A stretch of 41,563 bases of DNA, taken from Myxococcales bacterium (GTDB taxonomy: Bacteria > Myxococcota_A > UBA9042). The stretch's first letter is position 1; every line of letters begins with the position of its first letter. The position numbers and the translations under genes were made by a program. The stretch lies in NCBI GenBank assembly GCA_009692465.1, contig SHZD01000028.1:1-41563 (forward strand). The letters run 5' to 3'. Below the pieces are notes generated by a model. It made no database searches. It worked only from the letters and a program-made list of their open reading frames with translations, and was not told the origin of the DNA. Shown here piece by piece: positions 8,074 to 15,891 of the stretch.

Positions 8074-8838
8074 GTGGATGCCTGCCAAGCCGGGGCCTGC
8101 GTCGGCGCCAATCCCAAGGTCTGCGCGGCCGACCCAAGTGCCTGCCACGTCAGCACCTGCACCAAGCTCGAAGGCCTCTGTTTGGGCTGGCCCAAGCCGG
8201 CCGGCGAGATCTGTGGCGACGGTCTCGCTTGTTTGGCAGAGGCCTGCACCAAAACCGTCTGCGGCGACGGCACCTGTTCAGGTGGCGAGTCGGCCCCGAG
8301 CTGCCCAAGCGATTGCGGCGCCAGCTTTCCTCACCTAGCCGGCCTGTGCAACCTGCCCGGCGGCAAAAGCCAATGCGGCGATGGCTACGTGTGCGTCCTG
8401 CGTAGCGCGGCCGGTGGCGGGCCGGTGTGCGTCGCTGACTTTGACACGTGGGTGCCGCTGCCCGACGCTCATTCCGCCTCTGATTTCACCGAGTTTACCG
8501 ACTATGTGGTCGATAAGCGCACCGGCTTGCAGTGGGCCAAGCAAGCGCAGGCGTCCGCAGCTTGGGCCGTGGCATTGGCTGGTTGCGCCACCCAGACCTA
8601 TGGCGGCAGCAGCGACTGGCGGGTGCCGACCCGCGCTGAACTCAACTCGCTGGTCGACTTGACCGTCGAAAAGCCGGCCACCTCCGCGCCTAACCTGCTG
8701 GCACCTGCGGATGGGTGGGAATACTGGACCTCGATGCCGCTGCCCTTTGCTGTTTTCGCTTGGCGCGCCAGCTTGGCTACAGGCCAGACTTATTTTGCCA
8801 ACAAAGACAACGTCTCACGGATTCGCTGCGTTCGCTAG
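8074..8838 (+). CDS. Cys-rich protein with DUF1566 domain, probably 5'-truncated
   Basis: The frame from GTG 8074 gives 254 residues, but Cys-rich coding in the same frame reaches back to about 7957 (CDDKDPCTSDTC), so the true N-terminus is missing or lies beyond the junction near 7935. Residues 1-90 hold CxxGxC units and one CGDGTC-x(8)-C-x2-DC unit. Residues about 125-254 are a DUF1566 (Lcl C-terminal) domain, with the hallmark DWRVPTRAELNSLVD, a preceding TGLQWA strand and a final RCVR. DUF1566 domains occur in exported, often surface-bound proteins with a C-type-lectin-like fold. No signal peptide is visible, as expected for a truncated gene. A second, intact DUF1566 gene follows after 24 bases. 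Confidence 0.65.
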   Translation: MDACQAGACVGANPKVCAADPSACHVSTCTKLEGLCLGWPKPAGEICGDGLACLAEACTKTVCGDGTCSGGESAPSCPSDCGASFPHLAGLCNLPGGKSQCGDGYVCVLRSAAGGGPVCVADFDTWVPLPDAHSASDFTEFTDYVVDKRTGLQWAKQAQASAAWAVALAGCATQTYGGSSDWRVPTRAELNSLVDLTVEKPATSAPNLLAPADGWEYWTSMPLPFAVFAWRASLATGQTYFANKDNVSRIRCVR

Positions 8839-8862
8839 CGTTGCAATGGGGAGAACTTCGCC

Positions 8863-9330
8863 ATGTCTGTTCGAATAATTACTCTTGTTTTGCTCGGCGT
8901 CGCCTTGTGCAGTTGGAGGGCAGCCAGTCGGTTCGGCGGACACACGGTGGGCACAGCCAAATCGGGTCGCTTCGCGGTAACTCAAAGCGGTAAAACCGTG
9001 TTGGATCGCAGCAATGGCTTGGTGTGGGAGCGGGCCTATTCACCAAAACCGCTGGATTGGCAGTCGAACAAGGACCGCTGCAGCCAAAACGGGCCCGGCC
9101 TGCCCGGTTCGGGCTGGCGCCTACCCAACCGCGCAGAATTGCTGTCGCTGGTCGATTCGGCGACATTGAACCCGGCCATTGACCCGGTGTTCACCGCGAC
9201 CCCCAGCGAAACCTTCTGGTCGACCACCCCGCTGGCCAAAAGCGCCGAGCTGTGGCTGGTCGAGTTCAAGACGGGTCAGGCCGTAGCGCAAGAAGCCAAA
9301 ACCGCGGCGTTTGGGCGGTGCGTGCGCTAA
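8863..9330 (+). CDS. Exported DUF1566 (Lcl C-terminal) protein
   Basis: A 155-residue protein starting at ATG 8863, with GGGGAG upstream. Residues 1-22 look like a short signal peptide (SVRIITLVLLGVALCSW). A lipobox is not clear, although C16 could be one. The remainder is a single DUF1566 domain: VLDRSNGLVWER, then GWRLPNRAELLSLVD, WSTTPLAKS and a closing GRCVR. The cysteine near residue 74 (DRCSQ) and that in the closing RCVR probably pair. It is closely similar in layout to the DUF1566 domain of the gene 24 bases upstream, so the two look like tandem duplicates, one with Cys-rich repeats and one without. The likely location is the cell surface or periplasm; the ligand is unknown. Confidence 0.8.
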   Translation: MSVRIITLVLLGVALCSWRAASRFGGHTVGTAKSGRFAVTQSGKTVLDRSNGLVWERAYSPKPLDWQSNKDRCSQNGPGLPGSGWRLPNRAELLSLVDSATLNPAIDPVFTATPSETFWSTTPLAKSAELWLVEFKTGQAVAQEAKTAAFGRCVR

Positions 9331-9431
9331 CGGGCCCCGGCTCAACTGAGTTGGCGCGCCACGCCTGCCGCTGTCGATTCGTTGGGTTCAGCGCTGTGCC
9401 GGCAGCTGCCCTTCAGCCACAGAATTTGCCA

Positions 9432-12400
9432 CTACAACCCAGAGCTTCCCTTCACACAAACGCCCAAATCGCACACCGACATGCAATAAATCAACGGCAG
9501 CTTGCTGCAGACGTACATGACCCCACAGCTGGTGCCATCGGCCACATTGGGGTAGTAGCAGCCAAACTTGGGACTGCAAAAATCGCTGGTACACACGTTG
9601 CCGTCGCTGCACTTGACAGTGCTGCCCACACACTTGCCAACGCTACAGGTGTCGCCAGTAGTGCAGTTGGAGCCGTCCGAGCACGCCAGCGTGTTGTTGG
9701 TGTACACGCACAGCCCGCTTAGCTTGTTGCAGGCGTCATTGGTGCAGGTATTGAGGTCGTTGCACACTACCGCCGTGCCGCCGTAGCAGGCTGCGGCCTT
9801 GCACAAGTCGCCGGTGGTGCACGGATTGCCGTCACTGCACGCATCGGCGTTGGCCAAATACCCGCACAAGCCGGTCGTGGTCGAGCAACTGTCGGTGGTG
9901 CAGCCATTGCTGTCGTTGCACACCACCGATTTGCCCGGCACGCACAGGCCATTGGAACAGGTATCGGACAGCGTACAAGCGTTGCCGTCGCTGCAGGCCA
10001 ACGTGTTGATAGTACTGCTGCACTTTCCGCTGACGGTGTCGCAACTGTTGCTAGTACACACATTAAGATCGTCGCAGGTATTGAGCGCGCCGGCCACACA
10101 GACCCCGGTCGCATTGCAGGCATCGCTCACCGTGCAGGCGTTGCTGTCGCTGCACGAGCCAGCAGTCGGCACCCCGACGCATTTGGCACTAGCGGCGTCG
10201 CAGCTGTCGGTGGTGCACACATTGCCGTCGTTGCACACCACCGGCTTGCCGACGCACTTGCCAATCAAGTCGCAGGCATCGCTAAGCGTACACAACAGAC
10301 CGTCGCTGCACACCGCCCCGGTGTTGGCGTTGTTGACGCATTTGCCGGTGGTGCTGTCGCATTTGTCCAGCGTGCAGGCGTTGTTATCGTCGCAGCTGAT
10401 GGCCTTGCCCGCGCATACCGCCGTGGAGCCGCAGACGTCGCCGCTGGTGCACAAGTTGGCGTCGTCACAGGCTTTGCCTATGACAGGAGCGTTCTGGCAG
10501 GCAAAACTCGTGCCACTAGCGATGCAGGTGTCGGTCGTGCACACTTTCTTGTCATCGCAATCGGTGGCGCCGCTGGCGACCTTGCAGCTGCAGGTCCAGA
10601 TTCCCGAAGCGCAGTTGCCGGCTTTGCAAGTGTCGGGGGTGGTGCAGGGTTGGCCGTCGTCGCAGGCGGTGCCGTCGGCCAGCGGCTTTTTGACGCAGGT
10701 GCCGTTGGCAGGGTCGCAGGCCCCGCTGTTGCAGGCGTCGCCTTTGCAGATGAGCGCGGTGCCGCCCACACATTTGCCCCCCGAGCAGGTGTCGCTGGTG
10801 GTGCACGGGTTGCCGTCGCTGCAGGTCGTCGCGGTGGTCACCGCCGTCAACACGCAGGCACCGGTCTTGACGTCGCAAGCTGCGGTGTTGCAGGTGTCGC
10901 CCGTGCACGCCTTGAGTGAGCCACCCTTGCACGCTCCAGCGCCGTCGCAGCCGTCCACGCTGGTGCAGGCATTGGCGTCGTCGCACACGCCGCCCGTCGC
11001 CGCCGCCGTCGCCTTGCAGCCCTTGGCGATTTCGTCACATTTGCTGGGCATACAGGCACTTCCAGTGCAGGTGACCGCCGTGCCAGCCGCGCAGCTGCCC
11101 TTGCCGTCGCAATGATCGCCGCTGGTGCAGGCCAAGCCGTCGCTGCACACCGCCGCACTGTCCTTGGGCTGGGCGACGCACTGCTTGGCCGTTTCGCTGC
11201 ACACTGCGCTGGCGCAGGTGCTGGTCACCGCCGAGCAGTCCATGGCCTTGCCCTTGCAGGCCCCGGTCGCATCGCAGGCGTCGCTGATGGTGCAAAAGGC
11301 CTCGTCGCTACAGACCGTGCCGACAGCTTTGGAGGTCTTTTTGCAGGCAAAGGCGTCGTTGCCGCTCGATGCGCAGGTGCCGGTGTTGCATCCATCGCTG
11401 CTGGCGGCGCAACTGGCTGCCGTGCCTGCGGTGCATGTGCCCAGCTTGCAGCTATCGGCCACCGTGCAGCCACTGCTGTCGGCATTGCACGCTGAACCGT
11501 CCGCTTTCGCCAACGCCGTGCACTTGCCGCTGCTGGGGTCGCAGATGCCGGTATTGCAGGCGTTGGTGCCGGCGGTGCAGTCAATCGGTTTGTTGCCGGT
11601 TTGGCACACGCCGGCCTTGCAGCCACCCGTATTAGCCTGCTGGCACTTGTCGCCGGTGTTGCAGACGCTGCCCTCAGCGGCGTTGCTGGCTACGCACTTA
11701 CCGGCGGTGCAAGTGTCCGCAGTACACGGATTGTTGTCGTTGCAGTTGAGATCGGCCTTGCAGGCGCAGGTGTTGGTGCCGACACACTTGCCGCCGGTGC
11801 AGGCGTCGACGGTGCAGGTTTCGCCGTCGTCGCATTTGCTGGCGTTGTCTGCCGGATATTGGCAGCCTTTGAGCGCGTCGCACACCGCGCCGGTACACGG
11901 ATTGCCGTCGTCGCAGCCCTTGGCTTGGCCGGTGTGCAGGCACTTGCCCGTGCTGGCCTCGCAGGCATCGGCGGTGCAGGTCACGCCATCATCGCAGTCC
12001 TTGGCTTGGCCCAAACACAGGCCGCCCTGGCAAAGGTCGCTGGCGGTACATGGGTTTTTGTCGTCGCACGGGTCGCTAGTGGCCTTGCTGGTGCAGCCGA
12101 GCACCGGATCGCATTTGTCGGCGGTGCAGGCGTTGCCGTCGTCGCATTTGGCGGTGGCGCTGCCGACACACTGACCGGCTTTGCAGTCACTGGTGGTGGT
12201 GCAGGCGTTGTTGTCGTTGCACTTGCTACCCTCGGCGGCGGCTTTGGCGGTGCAGGCGCCGCTGGCGGGGTCGCAGGCGTTGGGTTCGCAGGTGCTGCCG
12301 CCAGTGCACACCACTTTGCTGGCGGCGTCGTTGAGGCACACACCGGCCTGACACTTGGGCGCGCCCAAGCACAAGTTGTTGATTTGTTTATAGCAATTCT

Positions 12401-13370
12401 CGCTGGTTTGGCAGGCGCAGGTGGCCGTGCCGCCACAACCGGAACTGGCCGTGCACTTGTCGTCTTTGGTGCAGGCGTTGCCGTCGTCACAGGCGGTGCC
12501 CTCACTGGCGGTCTGCGTGCAGCCCTTGGCCACATCGCAGCCGTTGGCAGTGCACGGGTTGCCATCGTCACACAACTTGGGGTCGGTGCTGTGGCTGCAG
12601 CCGGTTTTGGGGTCGCAGGCGTCGATGGTGCAATCCAACAGGTCATCGCAAGGACTGGGTTGGCCAAGGCATTTGCCGCCCAAGCACGCATCGCCGGCGG
12701 TACACGCATTGCTGTCGTCGCATTGAATGGCCAAATCGGTGATCGGCTGGTGCACCACCTGCGCCCCTTGGCTACAAAAATCGTTGGTGCACGGATTGCC
12801 GTCTTCGTAAGCGTTGGTCGGCGCGGCCTCGCATTGGCCGGCTAGGCAGACCTTGCCACACACCCCAAACCCGCAAGGGCTGTTGTCCGATAGCGCCGTC
12901 AGCGCGCACTCTGCTTTGTCGTCGCATTTGGGCGTGGCACATTCGCCGGCAACCACGTTCGGATCTTTGCAGGTGGCACCGATCGGCTGCGGAGCGATCA
13001 CGCAAAAGCCCTTTTGGCATTTGGGCAGCTTGCACGGCGACTTGCCCGGGGTGGCCAAGCAGTCAAAATGGGTAACACACTCGTCGCCTGTGACGCCGTC
13101 ACTGACAGCATCCCCGTCGCCGGCCGTTGAGTCGGCGGTCGCGGCGGTCTGCCCGTCTTCGCTGGTCGCGACATCCCCTGCCACGGCGTCTGCGCTGGCA
13201 TCGTCTTGCGTCGCGCCGTCATCGATCGTCACGTCGCCGCAGGCTAGCATCAGCAAGGACGCGGCACTGATGGCGATCAGGCTGGCGCCACGGGTTGCGC
13301 CACGGGTTGCGCCACGGGTTGCGCCACGGGTTGCGACATCAAGGACGTTGAAGCACAAATTGGGGCTCAT
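9432..13370 (-). CDS. Giant Cys-rich repeat lipoprotein (1312 residues)
   Basis: Starting at the ATG at 13370, residues 1-44 form a lipoprotein signal: a long n-region with four ATRG repeats, a hydrophobic stretch SLIAISAASLLML and lipobox cysteine C44. An acidic, Asp/Ala-rich spacer (45-95) follows. The rest is several dozen Cys units of the form CDDGNxCTxDxC-x(3-6)-GxC, each pair spanning about 40 residues; such units resemble those of slime-mould CTDC repeats and of many Myxococcota surface proteins. The CDD and CSD acids suggest calcium binding, but that is inferred. There is no C-terminal anchor, so the lipid is the likely attachment. The gene converges on the DUF1566 genes and the VKOR-DsbA operon, and would need extensive disulfide formation. 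A TTG start at 13412 is possible but unnecessary. Confidence 0.88.
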   Translation of the reverse strand: MSPNLCFNVLDVATRGATRGATRGATRGASLIAISAASLLMLACGDVTIDDGATQDDASADAVAGDVATSEDGQTAATADSTAGDGDAVSDGVTGDECVTHFDCLATPGKSPCKLPKCQKGFCVIAPQPIGATCKDPNVVAGECATPKCDDKAECALTALSDNSPCGFGVCGKVCLAGQCEAAPTNAYEDGNPCTNDFCSQGAQVVHQPITDLAIQCDDSNACTAGDACLGGKCLGQPSPCDDLLDCTIDACDPKTGCSHSTDPKLCDDGNPCTANGCDVAKGCTQTASEGTACDDGNACTKDDKCTASSGCGGTATCACQTSENCYKQINNLCLGAPKCQAGVCLNDAASKVVCTGGSTCEPNACDPASGACTAKAAAEGSKCNDNNACTTTSDCKAGQCVGSATAKCDDGNACTADKCDPVLGCTSKATSDPCDDKNPCTASDLCQGGLCLGQAKDCDDGVTCTADACEASTGKCLHTGQAKGCDDGNPCTGAVCDALKGCQYPADNASKCDDGETCTVDACTGGKCVGTNTCACKADLNCNDNNPCTADTCTAGKCVASNAAEGSVCNTGDKCQQANTGGCKAGVCQTGNKPIDCTAGTNACNTGICDPSSGKCTALAKADGSACNADSSGCTVADSCKLGTCTAGTAASCAASSDGCNTGTCASSGNDAFACKKTSKAVGTVCSDEAFCTISDACDATGACKGKAMDCSAVTSTCASAVCSETAKQCVAQPKDSAAVCSDGLACTSGDHCDGKGSCAAGTAVTCTGSACMPSKCDEIAKGCKATAAATGGVCDDANACTSVDGCDGAGACKGGSLKACTGDTCNTAACDVKTGACVLTAVTTATTCSDGNPCTTSDTCSGGKCVGGTALICKGDACNSGACDPANGTCVKKPLADGTACDDGQPCTTPDTCKAGNCASGIWTCSCKVASGATDCDDKKVCTTDTCIASGTSFACQNAPVIGKACDDANLCTSGDVCGSTAVCAGKAISCDDNNACTLDKCDSTTGKCVNNANTGAVCSDGLLCTLSDACDLIGKCVGKPVVCNDGNVCTTDSCDAASAKCVGVPTAGSCSDSNACTVSDACNATGVCVAGALNTCDDLNVCTSNSCDTVSGKCSSTINTLACSDGNACTLSDTCSNGLCVPGKSVVCNDSNGCTTDSCSTTTGLCGYLANADACSDGNPCTTGDLCKAAACYGGTAVVCNDLNTCTNDACNKLSGLCVYTNNTLACSDGSNCTTGDTCSVGKCVGSTVKCSDGNVCTSDFCSPKFGCYYPNVADGTSCGVMYVCSKLPLIYCMSVCDLGVCVKGSSGL
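13285..13332 (-). repeat. 12-bp tandem repeat inside a signal peptide, 4 copies
   Basis: Four identical copies of GCGCCACGGGTT (plus-strand sense) encode Ala-Thr-Arg-Gly repeats in the n-region of the giant lipoprotein signal peptide. Each copy adds one positive charge before the hydrophobic core. Confidence 0.95.
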
Positions 13371-13481
13371 GCGGGGACTACCTATGCGCTCAGGCGACGG
13401 CGCGGGGCGCAATAGGGTAGTCGATCTTGCGGCTTAGCGGTAGGTTTTTTTCGCTTTGGTCGCCGCCGGTCGGTGGGCACC

Positions 13482-14084
13482 TCACGTTGGATCTTGCTGC
13501 CCATCCACCACCGCAAAGGCAATACTGGCCGAAAATCCTGCGCGGCACAGCGCCGCGGCGTCTTTGTGGCGCATCTGTTTGCGCTGCTCTTGCGGGCGAT
13601 ACGGCCCCAACCGTCTACGCCGGACCAGTTGCAGCGCTGCTTGCCATTCCACTTGCCGCGGTTCGCCTAACTGAGCCACGGCTTGGGCAATATCGGCTTG
13701 GGCAAGACCTTTTTGCCTCAGCCGCATCGCCACTGCGCGCAGGGCCACCCCCCGTTGGGCCAGAGTCTGCGCCGCCTGTTGCGCATACCGGCCGTCGTCC
13801 AGCGCGCCTGCTTGGATAAAATCCTCTACAATTGCAGAGATTTCCTGTTTCCACTGCGCCGTCACGCCGAAATTGAGTTCGCGGTCGTAGTTGGGGTCGA
13901 GATCGCTATCGGGAACAGTCGCGCCCGCCGCCTTGGCGACGTGGCGGTTCAGGACCCGCCGCAGATTGCTCGACGGCCCACCAAAGCGACTAACATAGTT
14001 TTCAGCTAGTTGCCGCAGCCGCAGCGGTGTCATGGCTGGCCGCAACGGCGGCGGCCGCTTGCGCTGGTCATCGGCGTCAACCAT
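13482..14084 (-). CDS. recX: RecX family regulatory protein
   Basis: A 200-residue protein. Residues 20-50 (RLRQLAENYVSRFGGPSSN) and about 90-130 (GALDDGRYAQQAAQTLAQRG, then RLRQKGL) match the helical repeats of RecX, which binds RecA filaments and limits recombinase activity. The length is near the upper end of the family's usual 150-270 residues. A basic tail (residues 160-185) is present. The ATG at 14084 overlaps the stop of the upstream Smr-domain gene by eight bases, so the two are co-transcribed. An internal ATG at residue 18 is a possible alternative start. No recA is seen in the window. Confidence 0.85.
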   Translation of the reverse strand: MVDADDQRKRPPPLRPAMTPLRLRQLAENYVSRFGGPSSNLRRVLNRHVAKAAGATVPDSDLDPNYDRELNFGVTAQWKQEISAIVEDFIQAGALDDGRYAQQAAQTLAQRGVALRAVAMRLRQKGLAQADIAQAVAQLGEPRQVEWQAALQLVRRRRLGPYRPQEQRKQMRHKDAAALCRAGFSASIAFAVVDGQQDPT

Positions 14085-14457
14085 GATTTTCGCTTGCTAA
14101 TTGCGGCGGCGGCGGTTCAGAATCGGACCACCGCAACAGGTGCTGCGGCTGGGTCAGCGGCCCTAGGCGGCGCACCACCACCCGCGTGCAACCCGGATTG
14201 GTCCGGCCGTTCAGCAGCGGGTGCCCGTAGCTCAACTGGCCACGGTTGTGCGCCAAAAGGTGATGCAAGGCTAAGTAAATCTGGCCACCGCGACCGCTTG
14301 AGCCATAGCCGTGCACCACCACCAGCCCTTTTCCCAGCGGCTGCTGCTCGAGTAGGGCATAGGCCTGACAAAACTGCTCCAGCGCTTGGGTGGCCGACAC
14401 GCCGTGGTGGATATCCAGTTGCCAGTCGAGGTCGGTGGGTTGGTGCAGGCGAGCCAT
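14077..14457 (-). CDS. Smr-domain (small MutS-related) protein
   Basis: A 126-residue protein. I chose ATG 14457 because the homologous region begins immediately after it; the open frame upstream reads as non-protein-like sequence. DWQLDIHHGVSATQALEQF corresponds to the LDLHG...EAL start of Smr domains, and GLVVVHGYGSSGRGGQI to the IHGxGxxSxxG signature. Stand-alone Smr proteins can nick or bind branched or damaged DNA, or cleave RNA. The first motif reads DIHHG rather than DLHG, a mild deviation. It overlaps recX, consistent with a DNA-maintenance pair. Confidence 0.75.
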   Translation of the reverse strand: MARLHQPTDLDWQLDIHHGVSATQALEQFCQAYALLEQQPLGKGLVVVHGYGSSGRGGQIYLALHHLLAHNRGQLSYGHPLLNGRTNPGCTRVVVRRLGPLTQPQHLLRWSDSEPPPPQLASENHG

Positions 14458-14712
14458 GGCTGCAGTGTCGCTTGCTGGTGGGGGCAAGGCAAGAGGGCTT
14501 GGTTCGGTCGCGATCCCGCGCTTTGGGCGCCTCTGTGCGACGCGATAGCAGCAGTGGCGGCCATGCCGGCCGTTGAACACCACTCTGATTGCTACCAGCG
14601 CAAGCGTAGTCGACCGCGCCATTTGGCCCGAATTCTGGCGCCCGACACGAAAATACCATTAGTTTCAGATGGCAATGGCGCGACGTGACACCTCTGCGGG
14701 CGGCCCATTACT
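14458..14712. other. Short intergenic region upstream of the Smr gene
   Basis: It presumably holds the promoter for the Smr-recX pair and the end of the PIN toxin transcript. I see no strong hairpin with a T-run and no recognised motif. Confidence 0.3.
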
Positions 14713-15162
14713 TCAAGTGTGAGCAGCCAGCCACTGCTCCGGCGTTGCCACCCGAAGGGTGGTGCGGCCGACAAAAAGTTCGGCATCCCAACTCACAAAC
14801 GCGCTGTCCGCTGCAACTGCAGCTTCGGCGATGGCAAGCACCAACGCGTCGCCGAAGGCCATTTTGCCGGCAATCCGCGCGATCAGATCGCCAACGGGCG
14901 GCCCCGGCAGCGCCATTGCGATGTCTAAGTGCGGCACGACCCGCAGCCGGTAGCGCGCGGCGAATGTGGCGACGAGCGCCTGTACCTGAGCGGGCGCCAA
15001 GTTGAAGCTCAAAATGCCGGCGACTTCCAAGACGTTGACGACTGTGGTCACTACATCGTGCCTAGCGGCCATCGCGTCGAGGAAGGAGCGGTTGAGCGCC
15101 GCGTTTGTGTCGCGCGGATAGCGCAGGTCGATGACAAACACGTTGCTATCAATGAGGATCAC
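14713..15162 (-). CDS. vapC: PIN-domain toxin (VapC-like)
   Basis: A 149-residue PIN nuclease. The start is the GTG at 15162, which overlaps the antitoxin stop as GTGA and places the IDSN motif directly after the N-terminus; the frame extending to 15219 is not needed. The four acidic metal ligands are visible: D5 (ILIDSN), E46 (NVLEVAG), D105 (FGDALVLA) and D126 (VSWDAELF). PIN toxins cleave RNA and are neutralised by the protein made from the adjacent gene. It is intact by all visible criteria. The core motifs match type II toxin-antitoxin PIN domains rather than ribosomal PIN nucleases. Confidence 0.85.
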   Translation of the reverse strand: MILIDSNVFVIDLRYPRDTNAALNRSFLDAMAARHDVVTTVVNVLEVAGILSFNLAPAQVQALVATFAARYRLRVVPHLDIAMALPGPPVGDLIARIAGKMAFGDALVLAIAEAAVAADSAFVSWDAELFVGRTTLRVATPEQWLAAHT

Positions 15163-15425
15163 CGACGGCCCCGCGCCTTGGCCATGGCTTGCTGCCACGA
15201 AGGTTCGCCCGGCTCGCACGCAGCCAACGTCGCGGAGATGTCGGCCCAGATTTCCTGCAAGGTGCTGGGCTCGCCGGCAAGCCCTTGCAGCACACCGCTG
15301 GGTGGTGCCAGCACAGCCACAGGTCGCCCGCGGTTGGTGATGACGACCGTGGCACCACCGCGCACGCGTCGCAGCACTTCGCCAGTGTGGTTTTTCAGTT
15401 CTTTCGCGGTGACGGTCTGCTGCAT
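15159..15425 (-). CDS. Phd/YefM-family antitoxin
   Basis: An 88-residue protein with a good site AAGGAG about nine bases before its ATG. The N-terminal half, TVTAKELKNHTGEVLRRVRG then ATVVITNRGRPVAVLAP, is the typical Phd/YefM DNA-binding fold. The C-terminal half should wrap the toxin. It precedes and overlaps the PIN gene by four bases, the usual antitoxin-first order. Autoregulation by the antitoxin-toxin complex at its own promoter (about 15426-15470) is expected from the family. The pairing of a Phd-type antitoxin with a PIN toxin is common. Confidence 0.88.
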   Translation of the reverse strand: MQQTVTAKELKNHTGEVLRRVRGGATVVITNRGRPVAVLAPPSGVLQGLAGEPSTLQEIWADISATLAACEPGEPSWQQAMAKARGRR

Positions 15426-15587
15426 ATGAAATGGCTCCTTAGGAAAGATGATAGCTATTTGGCCAACCCCGTCAAGGCAGCCAATGTCCGCTGTTCAGGC
15501 CAAGGACTCTGAGTCCCTCGCGATCCCCAGCGCCGGCCAATACCGTGTTATACTCAAAGGGTTTTCGCCCAGATGGCCCACGCATAG

Positions 15588-15825
15588 TTGCGCGGAAAGC
15601 GGGAATCGCGGGCACGGTCCCCAAATTCACCACCGAAATTCCCCGCGGCCCCCGATTTGGGATGCCAGTGCCCTGTCGCTCGCTGTCGCTCGCTGTCGCT
15701 CGCTGTCGCTCGCTGTCGCTCGACAAGGAGCAAGGAGCTTTTCTGTCAGGGGCGTACTCTCGTACGTCCCTGACAGAAAAGTGACGCAGTGACGCCGAGC
15801 TGCGCCCAAAGCGGGGGATCGCGGG
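15588..15825. repeat. Dispersed repeat family 1, copy A
   Basis: This copy has an arm GCGCGGAAAGCGGGAATCGCGG at the left, a core CCCAAATTCACCACCGAAAT then CCCGATTTGGGATGCC, five tandem copies of a 10-base unit CTGTCGCTCG, ACAAGGAGCAAGGAG, a long hairpin, and a right arm TGCGCCCAAAGCGGGGGATC followed by GCGG. Copies B, C and D lie at 29719, 36137 and 41460. It fills the gap between the antitoxin promoter and the enolase-superfamily gene. No ORF is present, so it is non-autonomous. Confidence 0.85.
15738..15781. other. 19-bp-arm hairpin inside repeat copy A
   Basis: CTTTTCTGTCAGGGGCGTA pairs with TACGTCCCTGACAGAAAAG across a six-base loop, with one G-T pair. The stem is symmetric with A/T-rich ends, so on either strand it ends in AAAAG rather than a T-tract. 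It is absent from copy B, so it looks like a separate insertion within the repeat. Confidence 0.75.
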
Positions 15826-15891
15826 GTCCACTGCTTGACGCCCACCGCACCCCCAGCTACCGTCGCCCAGCGAGCACGCAGCGAGGTCGGA

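Noticed and set aside
8074..9330. Diversity-generating retroelement target genes, because DUF1566 has a lectin-like fold
   Set aside because: No reverse transcriptase, template repeat or adenine-biased variable region was seen nearby.
9799..12845. Long plus-strand open frames (438, 349 and 414 codons) opposite the giant Cys-rich gene
   Set aside because: They are mirror frames of the CDDGNxCT repeats, with repetitive His/Ser/Leu/Ala composition and no family motifs. The minus-strand lipoprotein explains the region.
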